Assembly (NCBI RefSeq): GCF_014196805.1
Contig: NZ_JACIEI010000002.1
Coordinates: 248,001 to 312,000, forward strand
Source of the DNA: Sulfitobacter undariae
GTDB taxonomy: Bacteria > Pseudomonadota > Alphaproteobacteria > Rhodobacterales > Rhodobacteraceae
DNA: 64,000 nt
Direction: 5' to 3'
In this document: one piece after another, positions 17,463 to 27,528 of the stretch
Layout of the letters: the number at the start of each line of letters is the position of its first letter
Numbering within the stretch: position 1 is the stretch's first letter
Notes under the pieces: generated by a model
The model's input: the letters and a program-made list of their open reading frames with translations, nothing else
What the model was told of the DNA's origin: nothing
Database searches by the model: none
Translations under genes and position numbers: made by a program

Positions 17463-17690
17463 TTAGCAGCCTGCCGCTTTGTTTCCGGCCATACCGCCGG
17501 CAACTGCGCCTGCTGTGGTTAAGATTTCCTTGCCGTGCCCACCGCCCAGCTGTTTACCCAAAACCGCGCCAGCCACCGAGCCTGCTACGGTTGCGCCAAC
17601 ACATCCAACTTGCTTTTGTTGCTGTGGAGAGGAGCATGCCTGTAAAAGGACCATGCTGGTGAACAAAACTACAACGCTAACTGTTTTCAT
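17463..17690 (-). CDS. Small lipoprotein with glycine-zipper segment
   Basis: A 75-residue lipoprotein. The signal peptide ends in a lipobox LLQAC, so Cys19 is the predicted lipidated residue, and a short Ser/Gln linker follows. The remainder is a glycine-zipper: VGATVAGSVAGAVLGKQLGGG and then GAVAGGMAGNKA, resembling the 17-kDa surface antigen / 2TM glycine-zipper family and the entericidin-like small lipoproteins. The zipper is likely to insert into or pack against the outer membrane. Function is unknown. It is encoded alone, and its C-terminus keeps a second cysteine as the last residue. Confidence 0.75.
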   Translation of the reverse strand: MKTVSVVVLFTSMVLLQACSSPQQQKQVGCVGATVAGSVAGAVLGKQLGGGHGKEILTTAGAVAGGMAGNKAAGC

Positions 17691-17886
17691 CGTTAATTAC
17701 CTAGTTTGACGGGGCCAGATACACACTGGCCAAGGTTAGATATTTAGATAGAGTTGAAAGGAATACAAGAGGTTCGCTTTTGCGATAGTTTGGGTGAGAG
17801 TCGTATTGCATTGGAAACCAGAGTTTCTTGTCTGATCGTCCAAGCGGCCCTTATGTGTCGGTTGTGATATGGGAAGCCTGATGTAT
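17691..17886. other. Intergenic region between lipoprotein and kdsA genes
   Basis: No protein gene is apparent here. It holds the leftward promoter of the lipoprotein gene and ends in the hairpin at 17887-17918. A TTGACG at 17706-17711 could be a rightward -35, but no good -10 follows at the right distance. Confidence 0.3.
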
Positions 17887-17922
17887 CGGCTGTTAGCTTG
17901 AAAATGTGCTAACAGCCGTTTT
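17887..17922 (+). terminator. Orphan hairpin with T-tract, rightward
   Basis: CGGCTGTTAGC (17887-17897), loop of 10 nt, GCTAACAGCCG (17908-17918), then TTTTAT. It is an 11-bp perfect stem. The flanking genes both run leftward, so the T-tract follows no annotated rightward gene; it may instead end kdsA transcription without a U-tract, or end a small RNA. Confidence 0.55.
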
Positions 17923-17959
17923 ATGTGACATCACTCAGGTTGCCGCGCCCAAAGCCGTT

Positions 17960-19949
<1,990 letters not shown>

Positions 19950-20041
19950 GAGGAGGGGTTTACTGGCTGCGCGTGCAAGCTGCACGTGGTTTTTGTGACA
20001 GGTGTCAAAATATGGCCGTTTTTGGCGGTTAGGCGGCTTGT

Positions 20042-20419
20042 ATGACATTTACAGATACATACCGCGAAGAAATGCTGATCAACCGCCGCGCGCGGGCACG
20101 CAGGGCGCGTTTTCTGGGGCGGGCCATTGGCTTTGGTCTGACTGCTTGTTTTGTTGTGGCCTTACGTACCGAGCCACAGTTGCGGGCAGCCGTTCAAGAT
20201 CTGGCTTTGGCCGCCATCGGCGGGACAGCGCAGCAAAGCGCAAACGGCATTGGGAATCCACAAGCCGCCGCAATCGACTCTCTTGGGTATGCGGCAGGTA
20301 GCGAGGAATCGTTGATGCTGGATCGGCTGGGCATCACTGGTGAGGCCCCTCGGGCGGCCCCCACATTAAGCAGGATGCCGCAAAGCCGTGTTAAGGTGAA
20401 CAGGCCGGGGTCTGGTTGA
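20042..20419 (+). CDS. Hypothetical membrane-anchored protein
   Basis: A 125-residue protein with a basic N-terminus (INRRARARRARFLGR), one predicted transmembrane or signal-anchor helix (about residues 26-43, AIGFGLTACFVVALR) and an Ala/Gly-rich tail that would face the periplasm. No family is recognised. AGGCGG lies before the ATG. It is divergent from the RlmL-type gene and ends just before the convergent membrane-protein gene. Codon use looks ordinary, and the length and clear start favour a real gene. Confidence 0.55.
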   Translation: MTFTDTYREEMLINRRARARRARFLGRAIGFGLTACFVVALRTEPQLRAAVQDLALAAIGGTAQQSANGIGNPQAAAIDSLGYAAGSEESLMLDRLGITGEAPRAAPTLSRMPQSRVKVNRPGSG

Positions 20420-20427
20420 TACGATGA

Positions 20428-20862
20428 TCAGGGGTGAGTGCGCTTGTTAAGAAACAAGAACCCCAGTGTGACAACGACTACGACCACTGCGATTGGAAGT
20501 TCCTCGCTGGGGCGGTCTGCTCCGGTGCCGCTGATCGCATATAACCAGATGTAATAGACAAGTGCTGAAATGGCTGAGATGGCGAACAGCAGTTTTGCCC
20601 GACCGGAGCCGATGAACAAAGCAGCCGCCCCCAACAGCCCGGCACCAGAGGCCACTGCAAAGGTCAGCCAAACCAAAGCAGGCGTGCCAGCGATCGCGGC
20701 GGCATGGGCTGTGGTGATGGTGCCTGCGCTTGCCGCTGCAGTTGTGTCCATCGAATAGGCTAGCCAGAATTGCAGCAGGCCAAACGCATACCAGATTATC
20801 CCGAGGATTGAGATTGCTTTGAGCCAGATAGGGGTGTTGAGAGGTAAGGTTGTCGAAGACAT
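20428..20862 (-). CDS. Four-helix integral membrane protein, unknown function
   Basis: A 144-residue protein with four predicted transmembrane helices (about residues 12-34, 63-86, 90-110 and 122-139: SILGIIWYAFGLLQFWLAYS, VWLTFAVASGAGLLGAAALF, LLFAISAISALVYYIWLYA and PIAVVVVVVTLGFLFL). Small sensory/quinone-type four-helix proteins look alike, so no function is assigned. AAGGGA lies before the ATG. It follows the SRPBCC gene by 36 nt on the same strand and is probably the third gene of the ArsR-SRPBCC operon. Confidence 0.72.
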   Translation of the reverse strand: MSSTTLPLNTPIWLKAISILGIIWYAFGLLQFWLAYSMDTTAAASAGTITTAHAAAIAGTPALVWLTFAVASGAGLLGAAALFIGSGRAKLLFAISAISALVYYIWLYAISGTGADRPSEELPIAVVVVVVTLGFLFLNKRTHP

Positions 20863-20898
20863 GTAAATTCCCTTTCATGGGGTGTTGGGGTGAACGAG

Positions 20899-21426
20899 TT
20901 AACCAAGTGGCCAGTTGTTGATGTTCTGGCTTTTCTTCGCAAACAGACCAAAAATTGGGGGCAATACCGCAACCATCCGTCCGGTGAACGCAGGCCGCCC
21001 TGTTTCACACAACGCCTTGAGGTTGGACGAGATAAAGCCTTGTGCGGATGCCATTTCCTTGAACAATTTGCCGCCTTCAATGGCGTTTTCGATGGTGAGC
21101 GTGAATTCGGTGCCATCGTCTTTTTCAACAAGCGTGTAGGTGACCTTGCAAGGTGGCTCGTCGATGTTGGTCATCTGAAATGTATGGGAATAGATGTGTG
21201 GCGGATCAAAGGCGATGACTTCGCCAACCACCATCGCCAACTTCTTGTTTGGATGTACCATGCGGTACTTTGCGCCTGCCTTGAGGCCATCCGTAGTTTG
21301 GCAAATGGAGCCAAAGAAAAATGGCAGCGCCTTGTCTGTCGCGACCAGTGTTGACCAAACCAGATCAATTGGCGCTTTGATAAACGTGCGGTTGATATTG
21401 GTCTTGGCGAAAACAGGCTCACTCAT
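20899..21426 (-). CDS. SRPBCC (AHSA1-type) domain protein
   Basis: A 175-residue START-like/SRPBCC protein. Residues 8-140 show the typical order: an opening strand (NRTFIKAPIDLVWSTLV), a GAKYRM turn, the VGEVIAFDPPHIYSHTFQM strands and the CKVTYTLVEKDDGTEFTLTIEN strand pair before a C-terminal helix. In AHSA1 relatives the cavity binds hydrophobic ligands. Its start overlaps the stop of the ArsR gene by 8 nt. ArsR + SRPBCC pairs are common, and the regulator probably controls this gene, but no ligand is known. Confidence 0.82.
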   Translation of the reverse strand: MSEPVFAKTNINRTFIKAPIDLVWSTLVATDKALPFFFGSICQTTDGLKAGAKYRMVHPNKKLAMVVGEVIAFDPPHIYSHTFQMTNIDEPPCKVTYTLVEKDDGTEFTLTIENAIEGGKLFKEMASAQGFISSNLKALCETGRPAFTGRMVAVLPPIFGLFAKKSQNINNWPLG

Positions 21427-21778
21427 TGTCGTTATCCCTTGTTAACTTGCGCGCAGCCGTTTCGGCTGCGTGTTTGATAATATTTACGCGGTCGGCCCAA
21501 TGGGCCGAATATGTGTCTGTCCATCGCTCATGGATGTCCTGAATGGGCATCGCGTTGAGGTAGAGCTTGCGCGACCGCCCATCCTTTTCGCTGATGATCA
21601 GGTTTGCTTTTTCCAGCACGGCCAGATGGTTCATCACGGCGATTCTGCTGACGTCAAAATTGCTGGCCAGCTTGCCAACGGTCAGCCCCGGTGTGGCGCG
21701 TACGTGATCCAGCATTGCCCGTCTGGTTGTGTGGGCAAGCGCGTGAAAGATCGAATCCATGTCATCATTAGTATTCAT
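21419..21778 (-). CDS. ArsR family transcriptional regulator
   Basis: A 119-residue winged helix protein. Residues 8-90 form the ArsR/SmtB-like HTH: SIFHALAHTTRRAMLDHV, LTVGKLASNFDVSRIAVMNHLAVLEKANLI and SEKDGRSRKLYLN, where RIAVMNHL is the recognition helix. The metal-binding ELCVCDL motif of ArsR is absent, so it senses something other than arsenite. It is the first gene of a three-gene unit with SRPBCC and a membrane protein, and an inverted repeat at its own start codon suggests autorepression. Confidence 0.88.
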   Translation of the reverse strand: MNTNDDMDSIFHALAHTTRRAMLDHVRATPGLTVGKLASNFDVSRIAVMNHLAVLEKANLIISEKDGRSRKLYLNAMPIQDIHERWTDTYSAHWADRVNIIKHAAETAARKLTRDNDNE

Positions 21779-21795
21779 GTAATTACATTATTACA
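21778..21795. promoter_or_regulatory. Inverted repeat at the arsR start, likely operator
   Basis: TGTAAT-TACATT-ATTACA forms a dyad with 6-bp arms across a 6-nt spacer, immediately upstream of and touching the ATG of the leftward arsR gene. A further TGTAATTACA palindrome lies inside it. The position is typical of an autoregulatory ArsR operator. Confidence 0.5.
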
Positions 21796-21894
21796 TATAA
21801 GGATTTTGTCAATGGCCTGTGTTTGTCCTGTTGCCATGCCATCCGCATCGCCTACTCTGATCTGGTACAGGATTTGGGGTAAGGAGGAGCTAAC

Positions 21895-22359
21895 GTGAAG
21901 GTCAGACAGGCGGTATTGGGCGACGCAGGTGAAATCTCTGAATTCTTGCAACAACTTGAAAAACAGGGTTTGAGAACGTTGCCAAGCGATGCTGCTTATG
22001 TGCGTAGTCATTACATTGATCATGCCGACAAAATTCAATGCGCTGTAGCGCTGGCTGAAGACGGCACAATTCTGGGCCTTCAAATTTTGAAGGTCGCGTC
22101 TGAGGGAAATGTATATGGTGTGACGGCGGGCTGGGGGATTATCGGAACCCATGTGCGGCCAAATGCGGCGCGGCGCGGGGTTGGGAAGGCGCTGTTTGTC
22201 GCCACCCATGCTGCGGCAGTGAAAGCGGAACTAGAGAATATAGATGCCTCGATCGGGGCGGCCAATGCAGGCGCGCTGTCCTTCTATGAAAGCATCGGGT
22301 TCCGGACCTACCGCACGCCAGAGGGCAAGGTCTGTAAATGCTTTGAGGTCACAGCCTGA
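21895..22359 (+). CDS. GNAT family N-acetyltransferase
   Basis: A 154-residue acetyl-CoA-dependent transferase. The start is GTG at 21895, preceded by an excellent AAGGAGGAG. Acetyl-CoA-binding motif A is visible as VRPNAARRGVGKAL (pyrophosphate loop), followed by a helix and NAGALSFYESIGF, the motif B phrase of GNAT enzymes. The substrate is unknown; it could modify an amine on a small molecule or protein. It stands alone between the divergent arsR operon and the convergent glycosyltransferase-like gene. Confidence 0.88.
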   Translation: MKVRQAVLGDAGEISEFLQQLEKQGLRTLPSDAAYVRSHYIDHADKIQCAVALAEDGTILGLQILKVASEGNVYGVTAGWGIIGTHVRPNAARRGVGKALFVATHAAAVKAELENIDASIGAANAGALSFYESIGFRTYRTPEGKVCKCFEVTA

Positions 22360-22364
22360 TCAGA

Positions 22365-23264
22365 TCAAAACCACTGGCCGGGTTCCATCAACCCCAGATC
22401 AAGCAGTTGGCGTGAATGCCACTCGAACGCGGTTGAGTTGTGCCATTTGAACGTGTCGATTTCAAAACGGCTGCCTGGATTGGACCTGAGCGCTTTGGCG
22501 GTCCGGAATGAGCACACGGTGGCGGTGATGTTGTGGTGCCAAGGGCAGGCGTAAGTGTTGTACTCTTCATCCGAAAAGGTGTGGTCCTCGCGCAAGCGTA
22601 GGCCGGGGGCGGCGCGGAAAATCGCGATGCGGTCAATCTTGCGGCGCGCAGCGGGAACATGTTCTTCATAGCGCCAGCGCAATCCGCCATAGAAATCCAG
22701 TTGCCGGTCTTTGGGGTTACCGTCGTCGTCGGCATCTGGCCGTGCAAGCGCGTAATAGCCCGTCCGATCAAGATGGGCGTCCTCTAGCGAAACAGCGTGG
22801 GGGTGTGTGTGCAGATCATCGGCATAAAGGTCGATGATATAGGTGAGCATGGAATCGCGCCGCTCTTCTGTATGAAAGGCCAACATCTCGGTGATCGCAC
22901 GGGTTTCGCAGAAGGGGTAGAAAAGGTATTCTGCATTATAGCAGTAAAACATCCACTGATTGGGGGCGGCCGCTATGATCGTGTTAATGGCCGTTTGCGT
23001 CGCCCCGTCGATGGTGGCGTCATAATCAATGCGGTGAACCGTTTCTTGCAAGTCACGCGGCAGGCTGAACATTGTGGGCATGAGCGCAAGCACATGTGTG
23101 AAACCCATTTGCAAATGATGCCGCAGGGTTGTGTCTACTTCCACATCATCTTCGACCAGCACAATTGCAATGGGTCCTTTTGTAAGGGCCGTGCGCTGGG
23201 ATTTGATGAATTGGTCAAGTGAGGTGTACTGCATGTGATTGTTGAATATCCGGTCGAGCATCAT
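22365..23264 (-). CDS. Putative glycosyltransferase family 2-like protein
   Basis: A 299-residue protein. After a short N-terminus it shows a VLVEDDVEVDTTLRHHLQMGF stretch and PNQWMFYCYNAEYLFYPF, the type of spacing seen in Glyco_tranf_2_4-like proteins (an acidic DD/DE pair followed by a hydrophobic substrate-site helix), then an Arg/His/Trp-rich C-terminus (CPWHHNITATV, FKWHNSTAFEWHSRQ). I do not recognise a characterised homologue, so the assignment is tentative. Starts at 23276 (TTG), 23264 (ATG) and 23234 are possible with weak ribosome sites. The neighbouring miaB gene is divergent. Confidence 0.6.
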   Translation of the reverse strand: MMLDRIFNNHMQYTSLDQFIKSQRTALTKGPIAIVLVEDDVEVDTTLRHHLQMGFTHVLALMPTMFSLPRDLQETVHRIDYDATIDGATQTAINTIIAAAPNQWMFYCYNAEYLFYPFCETRAITEMLAFHTEERRDSMLTYIIDLYADDLHTHPHAVSLEDAHLDRTGYYALARPDADDDGNPKDRQLDFYGGLRWRYEEHVPAARRKIDRIAIFRAAPGLRLREDHTFSDEEYNTYACPWHHNITATVCSFRTAKALRSNPGSRFEIDTFKWHNSTAFEWHSRQLLDLGLMEPGQWF

Positions 23265-23371
23265 TGGGTTCTGCAATAGAATCGGTTAAATTGGCGTGCA
23301 TTGCAAGATGCTGCACACACTGATAGGCCGCGTTGCATCTCAATTCACACGTTCATCCGCAGGCGAACCTC

Positions 23372-24685
23372 ATGTCCGATACAAAAACAGACACTCCGAA
23401 AAAGCTCTTTATCAAGACCTACGGCTGTCAGATGAACGTTTATGACAGTGAGCGTATGGCCGAAAGTCTTGAGGGCTATGTGCAGACTGACACTGCCGAA
23501 GATGCGGATATGATCTTGCTCAATACCTGCCACATCCGTGAAAAAGCTGCAGAAAAAGTGTATTCCGAATTGGGCCGCTTGAAGCCTCTGAAGGATTTAA
23601 AGCCAGATTTAAAAATCGGCGTGGCGGGATGTGTCGCGCAGGCAGAAGGTGCGGAAATCATGCGTCGCCAGCCTGCTGTTGATCTGGTTGTGGGGCCGCA
23701 ATCTTATCACCGTTTGCCCCAGATGGAGGCGCGTTTGCGTGAGGGAAAGACCGCACTGGATACGGATTTCCCTGAAGAAGACAAATTTGCCCACCTTAAA
23801 GGCCGCACAGGGGCACGCCGTGCGCCGGCTGCGTTTTTGACGGTGCAAGAGGGCTGCGACAAGTTTTGTGCTTTTTGTGTGGTGCCTTATACACGCGGTG
23901 CCGAGGTTTCACGCCCTGCCGAACGGGTGCTGCGCGAAGCGCAAGAATTGGTGGAGCGCGGTGTGCGCGAAGTCACCTTGCTGGGGCAGAACGTTAATGC
24001 TTATCACGGTGATATGACGCTGGCGCAGTTGATCCGTGCCTTGGGCAAGATCGACGGGCTAGAGCGTATCCGCTATACGACCAGTCACCCCAATGACATG
24101 GATGATGATCTGATCGCCGCCCATGCGGACACCCCCAAGTTGATGCCTTATCTGCATTTACCCGTACAGTCCGGCTCTGACCGCATTCTCAAGCGGATGA
24201 ACCGCAGTCACACGGCCGAAAGCTATCTGCGCCTGATCGAGCGTATCCGTGAAGTGCGTCCCGACATTATGATGTCTGGGGATTTTATTGTCGGGTTCCC
24301 AGAAGAAACCGAAGCCGATTTTCAGGCCACAATGGATTTGGTCGAGCAGGTGAATTACGGCTACGCCTATAGCTTCAAATATTCGACCCGTCCTGGAACG
24401 CCTGCTGCCTCACGGGCACAAGTTGACCCTGCCGAAGCTGACGAGCGTTTGCAGCGTTTGCAGGCTTTGATCACCCGCCAGCAGCGCGCGATCCAAGAAA
24501 GCATGGTAGGCCGCGACCTGTCTGTGCTGGTGGAGAAGGCGGGGCGCAACGCGGGGCAGATGTTGGGCAAGTCGGAATACCTGCATTCTGTACATATCGA
24601 CAATTCAACCGCACAGATTGGCGATGTGGTGCCTGTTCGCATCACCCGTGCGATGACCAACTCTTTGACTGCCCGCGAGCTATAG
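23372..24685 (+). CDS. miaB: tRNA-2-methylthio-N6-dimethylallyladenosine synthase
   Basis: A 437-residue radical SAM methylthiotransferase that converts i6A37 to ms2i6A37 in tRNA. The N-terminal UPF0004 domain has the auxiliary cluster cysteines in [25 protein letters not shown] and VAGCVAQ; the radical SAM site is CDKFCAFC; and the C-terminal TRAM domain reads [26 protein letters not shown]. The ATG at 23372 follows a longer in-frame TTG at 23333 and is the better match to the conserved start. In alphaproteobacteria miaB commonly precedes phoH-ybeY-corC-lnt; here two envelope genes intervene. Confidence 0.95.
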   Translation: MSDTKTDTPKKLFIKTYGCQMNVYDSERMAESLEGYVQTDTAEDADMILLNTCHIREKAAEKVYSELGRLKPLKDLKPDLKIGVAGCVAQAEGAEIMRRQPAVDLVVGPQSYHRLPQMEARLREGKTALDTDFPEEDKFAHLKGRTGARRAPAAFLTVQEGCDKFCAFCVVPYTRGAEVSRPAERVLREAQELVERGVREVTLLGQNVNAYHGDMTLAQLIRALGKIDGLERIRYTTSHPNDMDDDLIAAHADTPKLMPYLHLPVQSGSDRILKRMNRSHTAESYLRLIERIREVRPDIMMSGDFIVGFPEETEADFQATMDLVEQVNYGYAYSFKYSTRPGTPAASRAQVDPAEADERLQRLQALITRQQRAIQESMVGRDLSVLVEKAGRNAGQMLGKSEYLHSVHIDNSTAQIGDVVPVRITRAMTNSLTAREL

Positions 24686-24920
24686 GGCGTAGTGACCAGT
24701 CGCGATGAGCGTTGTTTCGGGCTGATTCAGGCGATGGGTCTAGAAAAGATGCGCTGGGGCCACATCAAATAGACATTTTGATCACTTAGGCCACCACATA
24801 TGCCATATAGTCCTTTCCTCGGCGGATAGTTTTGCCTAACCTGTGAGGATGTGAAGGATATTTTGGGTGCGCTGCCGCATATTGAATTTCCTTCGGGGGA
24901 ACAACATAAGGAGAGAAGCT

Positions 24921-25496
24921 GTGGCAAACACACTTTTCAAAACACTGCGCGTAGCCGCAGGCGCGGCGTTGGTTGCTGCTCTGGCGCTTCAGGGCGCTGC
25001 AGTACAAGCACAATCATCGAGCCAAGGAGGCCGCGATCGCGGTCAATATATTCCAACGATCTGGGTCGATCCCGATGGGTGCGAACACTGGGTGATGGAT
25101 GACGGTGCCGAGGGTTACATGACCCCGCACACAAACCGTCAAGGTATCCCTGTTTGCCGTCGTGGTAACGTCTGCGGCGTTCTGCAAAGCGATCAGTTCT
25201 TTGCGACGGACAGTGCGCGGATTTCTCAGGGCGGCAAGGCGCGTCTTCGTGACTTCTTCTCCAAAACTGGCGCAGTAAGCTATATCATCACGGGACACAC
25301 AGACAGTCGTGCCTCCGATGAGTACAACATGCGCCTGTCGCAAAATCGCGCAAATTCAGTTGCAAAGATCGCCCAATCAACGGGTGTCCGCATTGCTGAT
25401 GTTCGTGGCTATGGCGAACGTATGCCCGCAGCATCCAATGCCACATCCGCAGGCATGGCAAAGAACCGCCGTGTCGAAATCATCTGTATTCGTTAA
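24921..25496 (+). CDS. OmpA family protein with N-terminal DPxGC segment
   Basis: A 191-residue exported protein. The GTG at 24921 has AAGGAGAG 5-12 nt upstream and begins a signal peptide (TLFKTLRVAAGAALVAALALQGAAVQA). The mature N-terminus has a segment with IWVDPDGCEHW, DDGAEGY and GIPVC, also found in the next gene. The C-terminal part is an OmpA peptidoglycan-binding domain (FFATDSARISQGGKARLRDF, ITGHTDSRASDEYNMRLSQN, GYGERMPAASN, KNRRVEIIC) carrying the expected Asp and Arg. It probably attaches the envelope to peptidoglycan. The gene is followed 12 nt later by the related lipoprotein gene. Confidence 0.85.
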   Translation: MANTLFKTLRVAAGAALVAALALQGAAVQAQSSSQGGRDRGQYIPTIWVDPDGCEHWVMDDGAEGYMTPHTNRQGIPVCRRGNVCGVLQSDQFFATDSARISQGGKARLRDFFSKTGAVSYIITGHTDSRASDEYNMRLSQNRANSVAKIAQSTGVRIADVRGYGERMPAASNATSAGMAKNRRVEIICIR

Positions 25497-25508
25497 GGAA
25501 GCAAGCAC

Positions 25509-25811
25509 ATGAAAATTCTTAAAATCTCTACGCTTGTCGCCCTCCCGCTGGTTCTGGCTGCTTGTTCGGGCGGCTATAACCCTGACAAAAGCGTTGACCG
25601 TGGTTTTGACCGCAAACACCTGAGCCAGCTTCAGGCGGGTATCTGGGTTGACCCCAACGGCTGTGACCACTGGATCATTGATGATGGTCTTGAGGGATAT
25701 CTCTCGGCGCGTCTGGATAAATTCGGCAAGCCGGTTTGTTCTGGTGTCGCAGAGCCAACCAGAACCGTTGGTGACTTTAAGCGCGGTAGCGTATTCAAGG
25801 ATCCAAACTAA
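25509..25811 (+). CDS. Lipoprotein sharing the DPxGC segment with the upstream OmpA protein
   Basis: A 100-residue lipoprotein. The signal peptide ends in LVLAAC (lipobox, Cys19). Residues about 44-76 contain IWVDPNGCDHW, DDGLEGY and GKPVC, matching the N-terminal segment of the OmpA protein immediately upstream with the same spacing of the two cysteines. The pair therefore arose by duplication or shares a fold, and an intramolecular disulfide is likely. AGGAAGC lies before the ATG. The two genes are 12 nt apart and clearly one operon. Confidence 0.78.
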   Translation: MKILKISTLVALPLVLAACSGGYNPDKSVDRGFDRKHLSQLQAGIWVDPNGCDHWIIDDGLEGYLSARLDKFGKPVCSGVAEPTRTVGDFKRGSVFKDPN

Positions 25812-25836
25812 TTTTGGGTAAACCAAAAAACTGTCT

Positions 25837-25872
25837 AAAGGGGCCGTGGTGTTTTGCATCGCGGCCCTTTTT
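25837..25872 (+). terminator. Terminator after the lipoprotein gene
   Basis: AAAGGGGCCG pairs with CGGCCCTTT across a bulged G, with a T-run after it. The next gene (phoH) starts about 70 nt later. Confidence 0.8.
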
Positions 25873-25943
25873 ACGTCTTGCCTATGGCAATCCGGCTCGC
25901 TGCTCCCTATCTCGGAATCTCTATCGCCTGAAAGGATTTAACT

Positions 25944-26969
25944 TTGCCCTCATCAGATCTGCCAACGCCTGAAACCGGTCCGCCGGGACCTGTGCTTGAG
26001 TTCTCCGATAATCGGCTGTTAATCGACCTATGTGGCCCGTTTGATCAACATCTGGCGGCAATTGAAAAAGCGTTGGAAGTGCAAATTGTGCGCCGTGGCA
26101 ATTTTCTAACATTGCTGGGCGAGCCGCAGAGCACTGAAACTGCGGCACAAGTTTTGCAATCGCTTTACGCGCGTTTGGAAGGCGGGCGCGGGGTTGAGCC
26201 CGCGGATGTAGATATGGTTCTGCGCATGGGATCATCTGCTGAGGGCACAGGTGTGCGTGCAGGTGATCAGATTGAGATGCCGATCAGCGGCGGCATAGAA
26301 ATCCAGACCCGCAAAAAGCGGGTAGAGCCGCGCACCGAAGCGCAAAAAGCCTATGTGCAATCGTTGTTTGAAAATGAACTGGCTTTTGGCATCGGGCCTG
26401 CGGGGACGGGCAAGACCTATCTGGCTGTGGCTGTTGGCGTGTCGATGTTTCTCTCTGGCAAAGTTGATAAAATCATCCTCAGCCGCCCCGCCGTTGAGGC
26501 GGGCGAGCGGTTGGGTTTTTTACCCGGTACGCAGGACGAAAAAATCGATCCCTACATGCAGCCGCTTTATGATGCGCTGAATGATTTTTTGCCGGGGAAA
26601 CAGTTGGCTAAGCTGCGCGAAGAAAAAACGATCGAGATCGCGCCACTGGCCTTTATGCGGGGGCGCACATTGTCTAACGCTTTTGTGGTGTTGGATGAGG
26701 CGCAAAATGCGACCACCATGCAAATGAAGATGTTCCTGACCCGTCTGGGCAAAGGATCACGCATGGTGATCACAGGTGACCGTACCCAGATCGATTTGCC
26801 ACGCGGGCAGGCATCGGGACTTGCCGATGCGGAGCGGTTGTTAAAAACGATCCCCAAGATTGGCTTTAACTACTTTACCTCAAAAGACGTGGTGCGTCAC
26901 CCGCTGGTGGCCGCGATCATCGAAGCCTACGAAGCCGAAGCCGAGCGTGCGCTCAACCGAGATGTATAG
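25944..26969 (+). CDS. phoH: PhoH family ATPase
   Basis: A 341-residue P-loop protein. An N-terminal KH-like region of about 110 residues is followed by EPRTEAQKAYVQSL, Walker A GPAGTGKT (about residue 150), ILSRPAVEAGERLGFLPG, Walker B FVVLDEAQNAT and GDRTQIDLP: the PhoH signature. It is a putative RNA helicase/ATPase functionally linked to YbeY. The start is TTG at 25944 with AAAGGA upstream. Together with ybeY, corC, lnt and metK it makes the conserved alphaproteobacterial cluster, and ybeY follows after 5 nt. Confidence 0.93.
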   Translation: MPSSDLPTPETGPPGPVLEFSDNRLLIDLCGPFDQHLAAIEKALEVQIVRRGNFLTLLGEPQSTETAAQVLQSLYARLEGGRGVEPADVDMVLRMGSSAEGTGVRAGDQIEMPISGGIEIQTRKKRVEPRTEAQKAYVQSLFENELAFGIGPAGTGKTYLAVAVGVSMFLSGKVDKIILSRPAVEAGERLGFLPGTQDEKIDPYMQPLYDALNDFLPGKQLAKLREEKTIEIAPLAFMRGRTLSNAFVVLDEAQNATTMQMKMFLTRLGKGSRMVITGDRTQIDLPRGQASGLADAERLLKTIPKIGFNYFTSKDVVRHPLVAAIIEAYEAEAERALNRDV

Positions 26970-26974
26970 GCAGC

Positions 26975-27502
26975 ATGGACGCGCTTGATATCGTTTTTGA
27001 GGCCGGTGCTTGGAGCACGGACGAGTTTACTCCGCTGGCGCAAGGGGCAGTGATTGCTACCTTGCGCCATATGGCGCTTGAGGCTGACGCCTGCGAGATC
27101 ACGCTTCTTGCCTGCGATGATGCACGTATTGCTGAGTTAAACGCAGAATTCCGCGGCAAACCAACGGCCACAAATGTGCTCAGTTGGCCAGCGCAGCCCG
27201 TTGCGCCCCCGTCTGAGGGGCAAGCACCACCAGCAGTTGAACGCGGGTTTGATGACATGTTTGAATTGGGCGACATCGCCCTCAGCTATGAGACGTGTGC
27301 ACGTGAGGCTGCCGAATCAGGCAAACCCTTCAGTGACCATCTGACGCATCTGATTGTGCACGGAGTGTTACATTTACTCGGCTATGATCATGAAACTGAC
27401 GGCGATGCAGCGCTTATGGAGGGGTTGGAGGTTGAAATTCTTGGTAATCTCGGGCTGGATGACCCATATAGCGTTGATATTATACCAACAGGCGTCCATT
27501 AG
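26975..27502 (+). CDS. ybeY: Endoribonuclease YbeY, rRNA maturation factor
   Basis: A 175-residue metalloendoribonuclease for 16S rRNA 3'-end processing and ribosome quality control. The zinc site HGVLHLLGYDH (H-x3-H-x5-H, about residue 125) is intact, and the conserved Arg lies in AELNAEFRGKPTATNVLSWP. It directly follows phoH and precedes the CorC-like gene by 26 nt, so all three are one operon. It is slightly longer than the 155 residues of E. coli because of an insertion before the catalytic motif. Confidence 0.94.
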   Translation: MDALDIVFEAGAWSTDEFTPLAQGAVIATLRHMALEADACEITLLACDDARIAELNAEFRGKPTATNVLSWPAQPVAPPSEGQAPPAVERGFDDMFELGDIALSYETCAREAAESGKPFSDHLTHLIVHGVLHLLGYDHETDGDAALMEGLEVEILGNLGLDDPYSVDIIPTGVH

Positions 27503-27528
27503 GCCGCCGCTTCTAGAGACAGGACCCA

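Noticed and set aside
24692..24772. Short GTG-started ORF of 26 codons after miaB
   Set aside because: Too short, no good ribosome site, and no similarity that I recognise.
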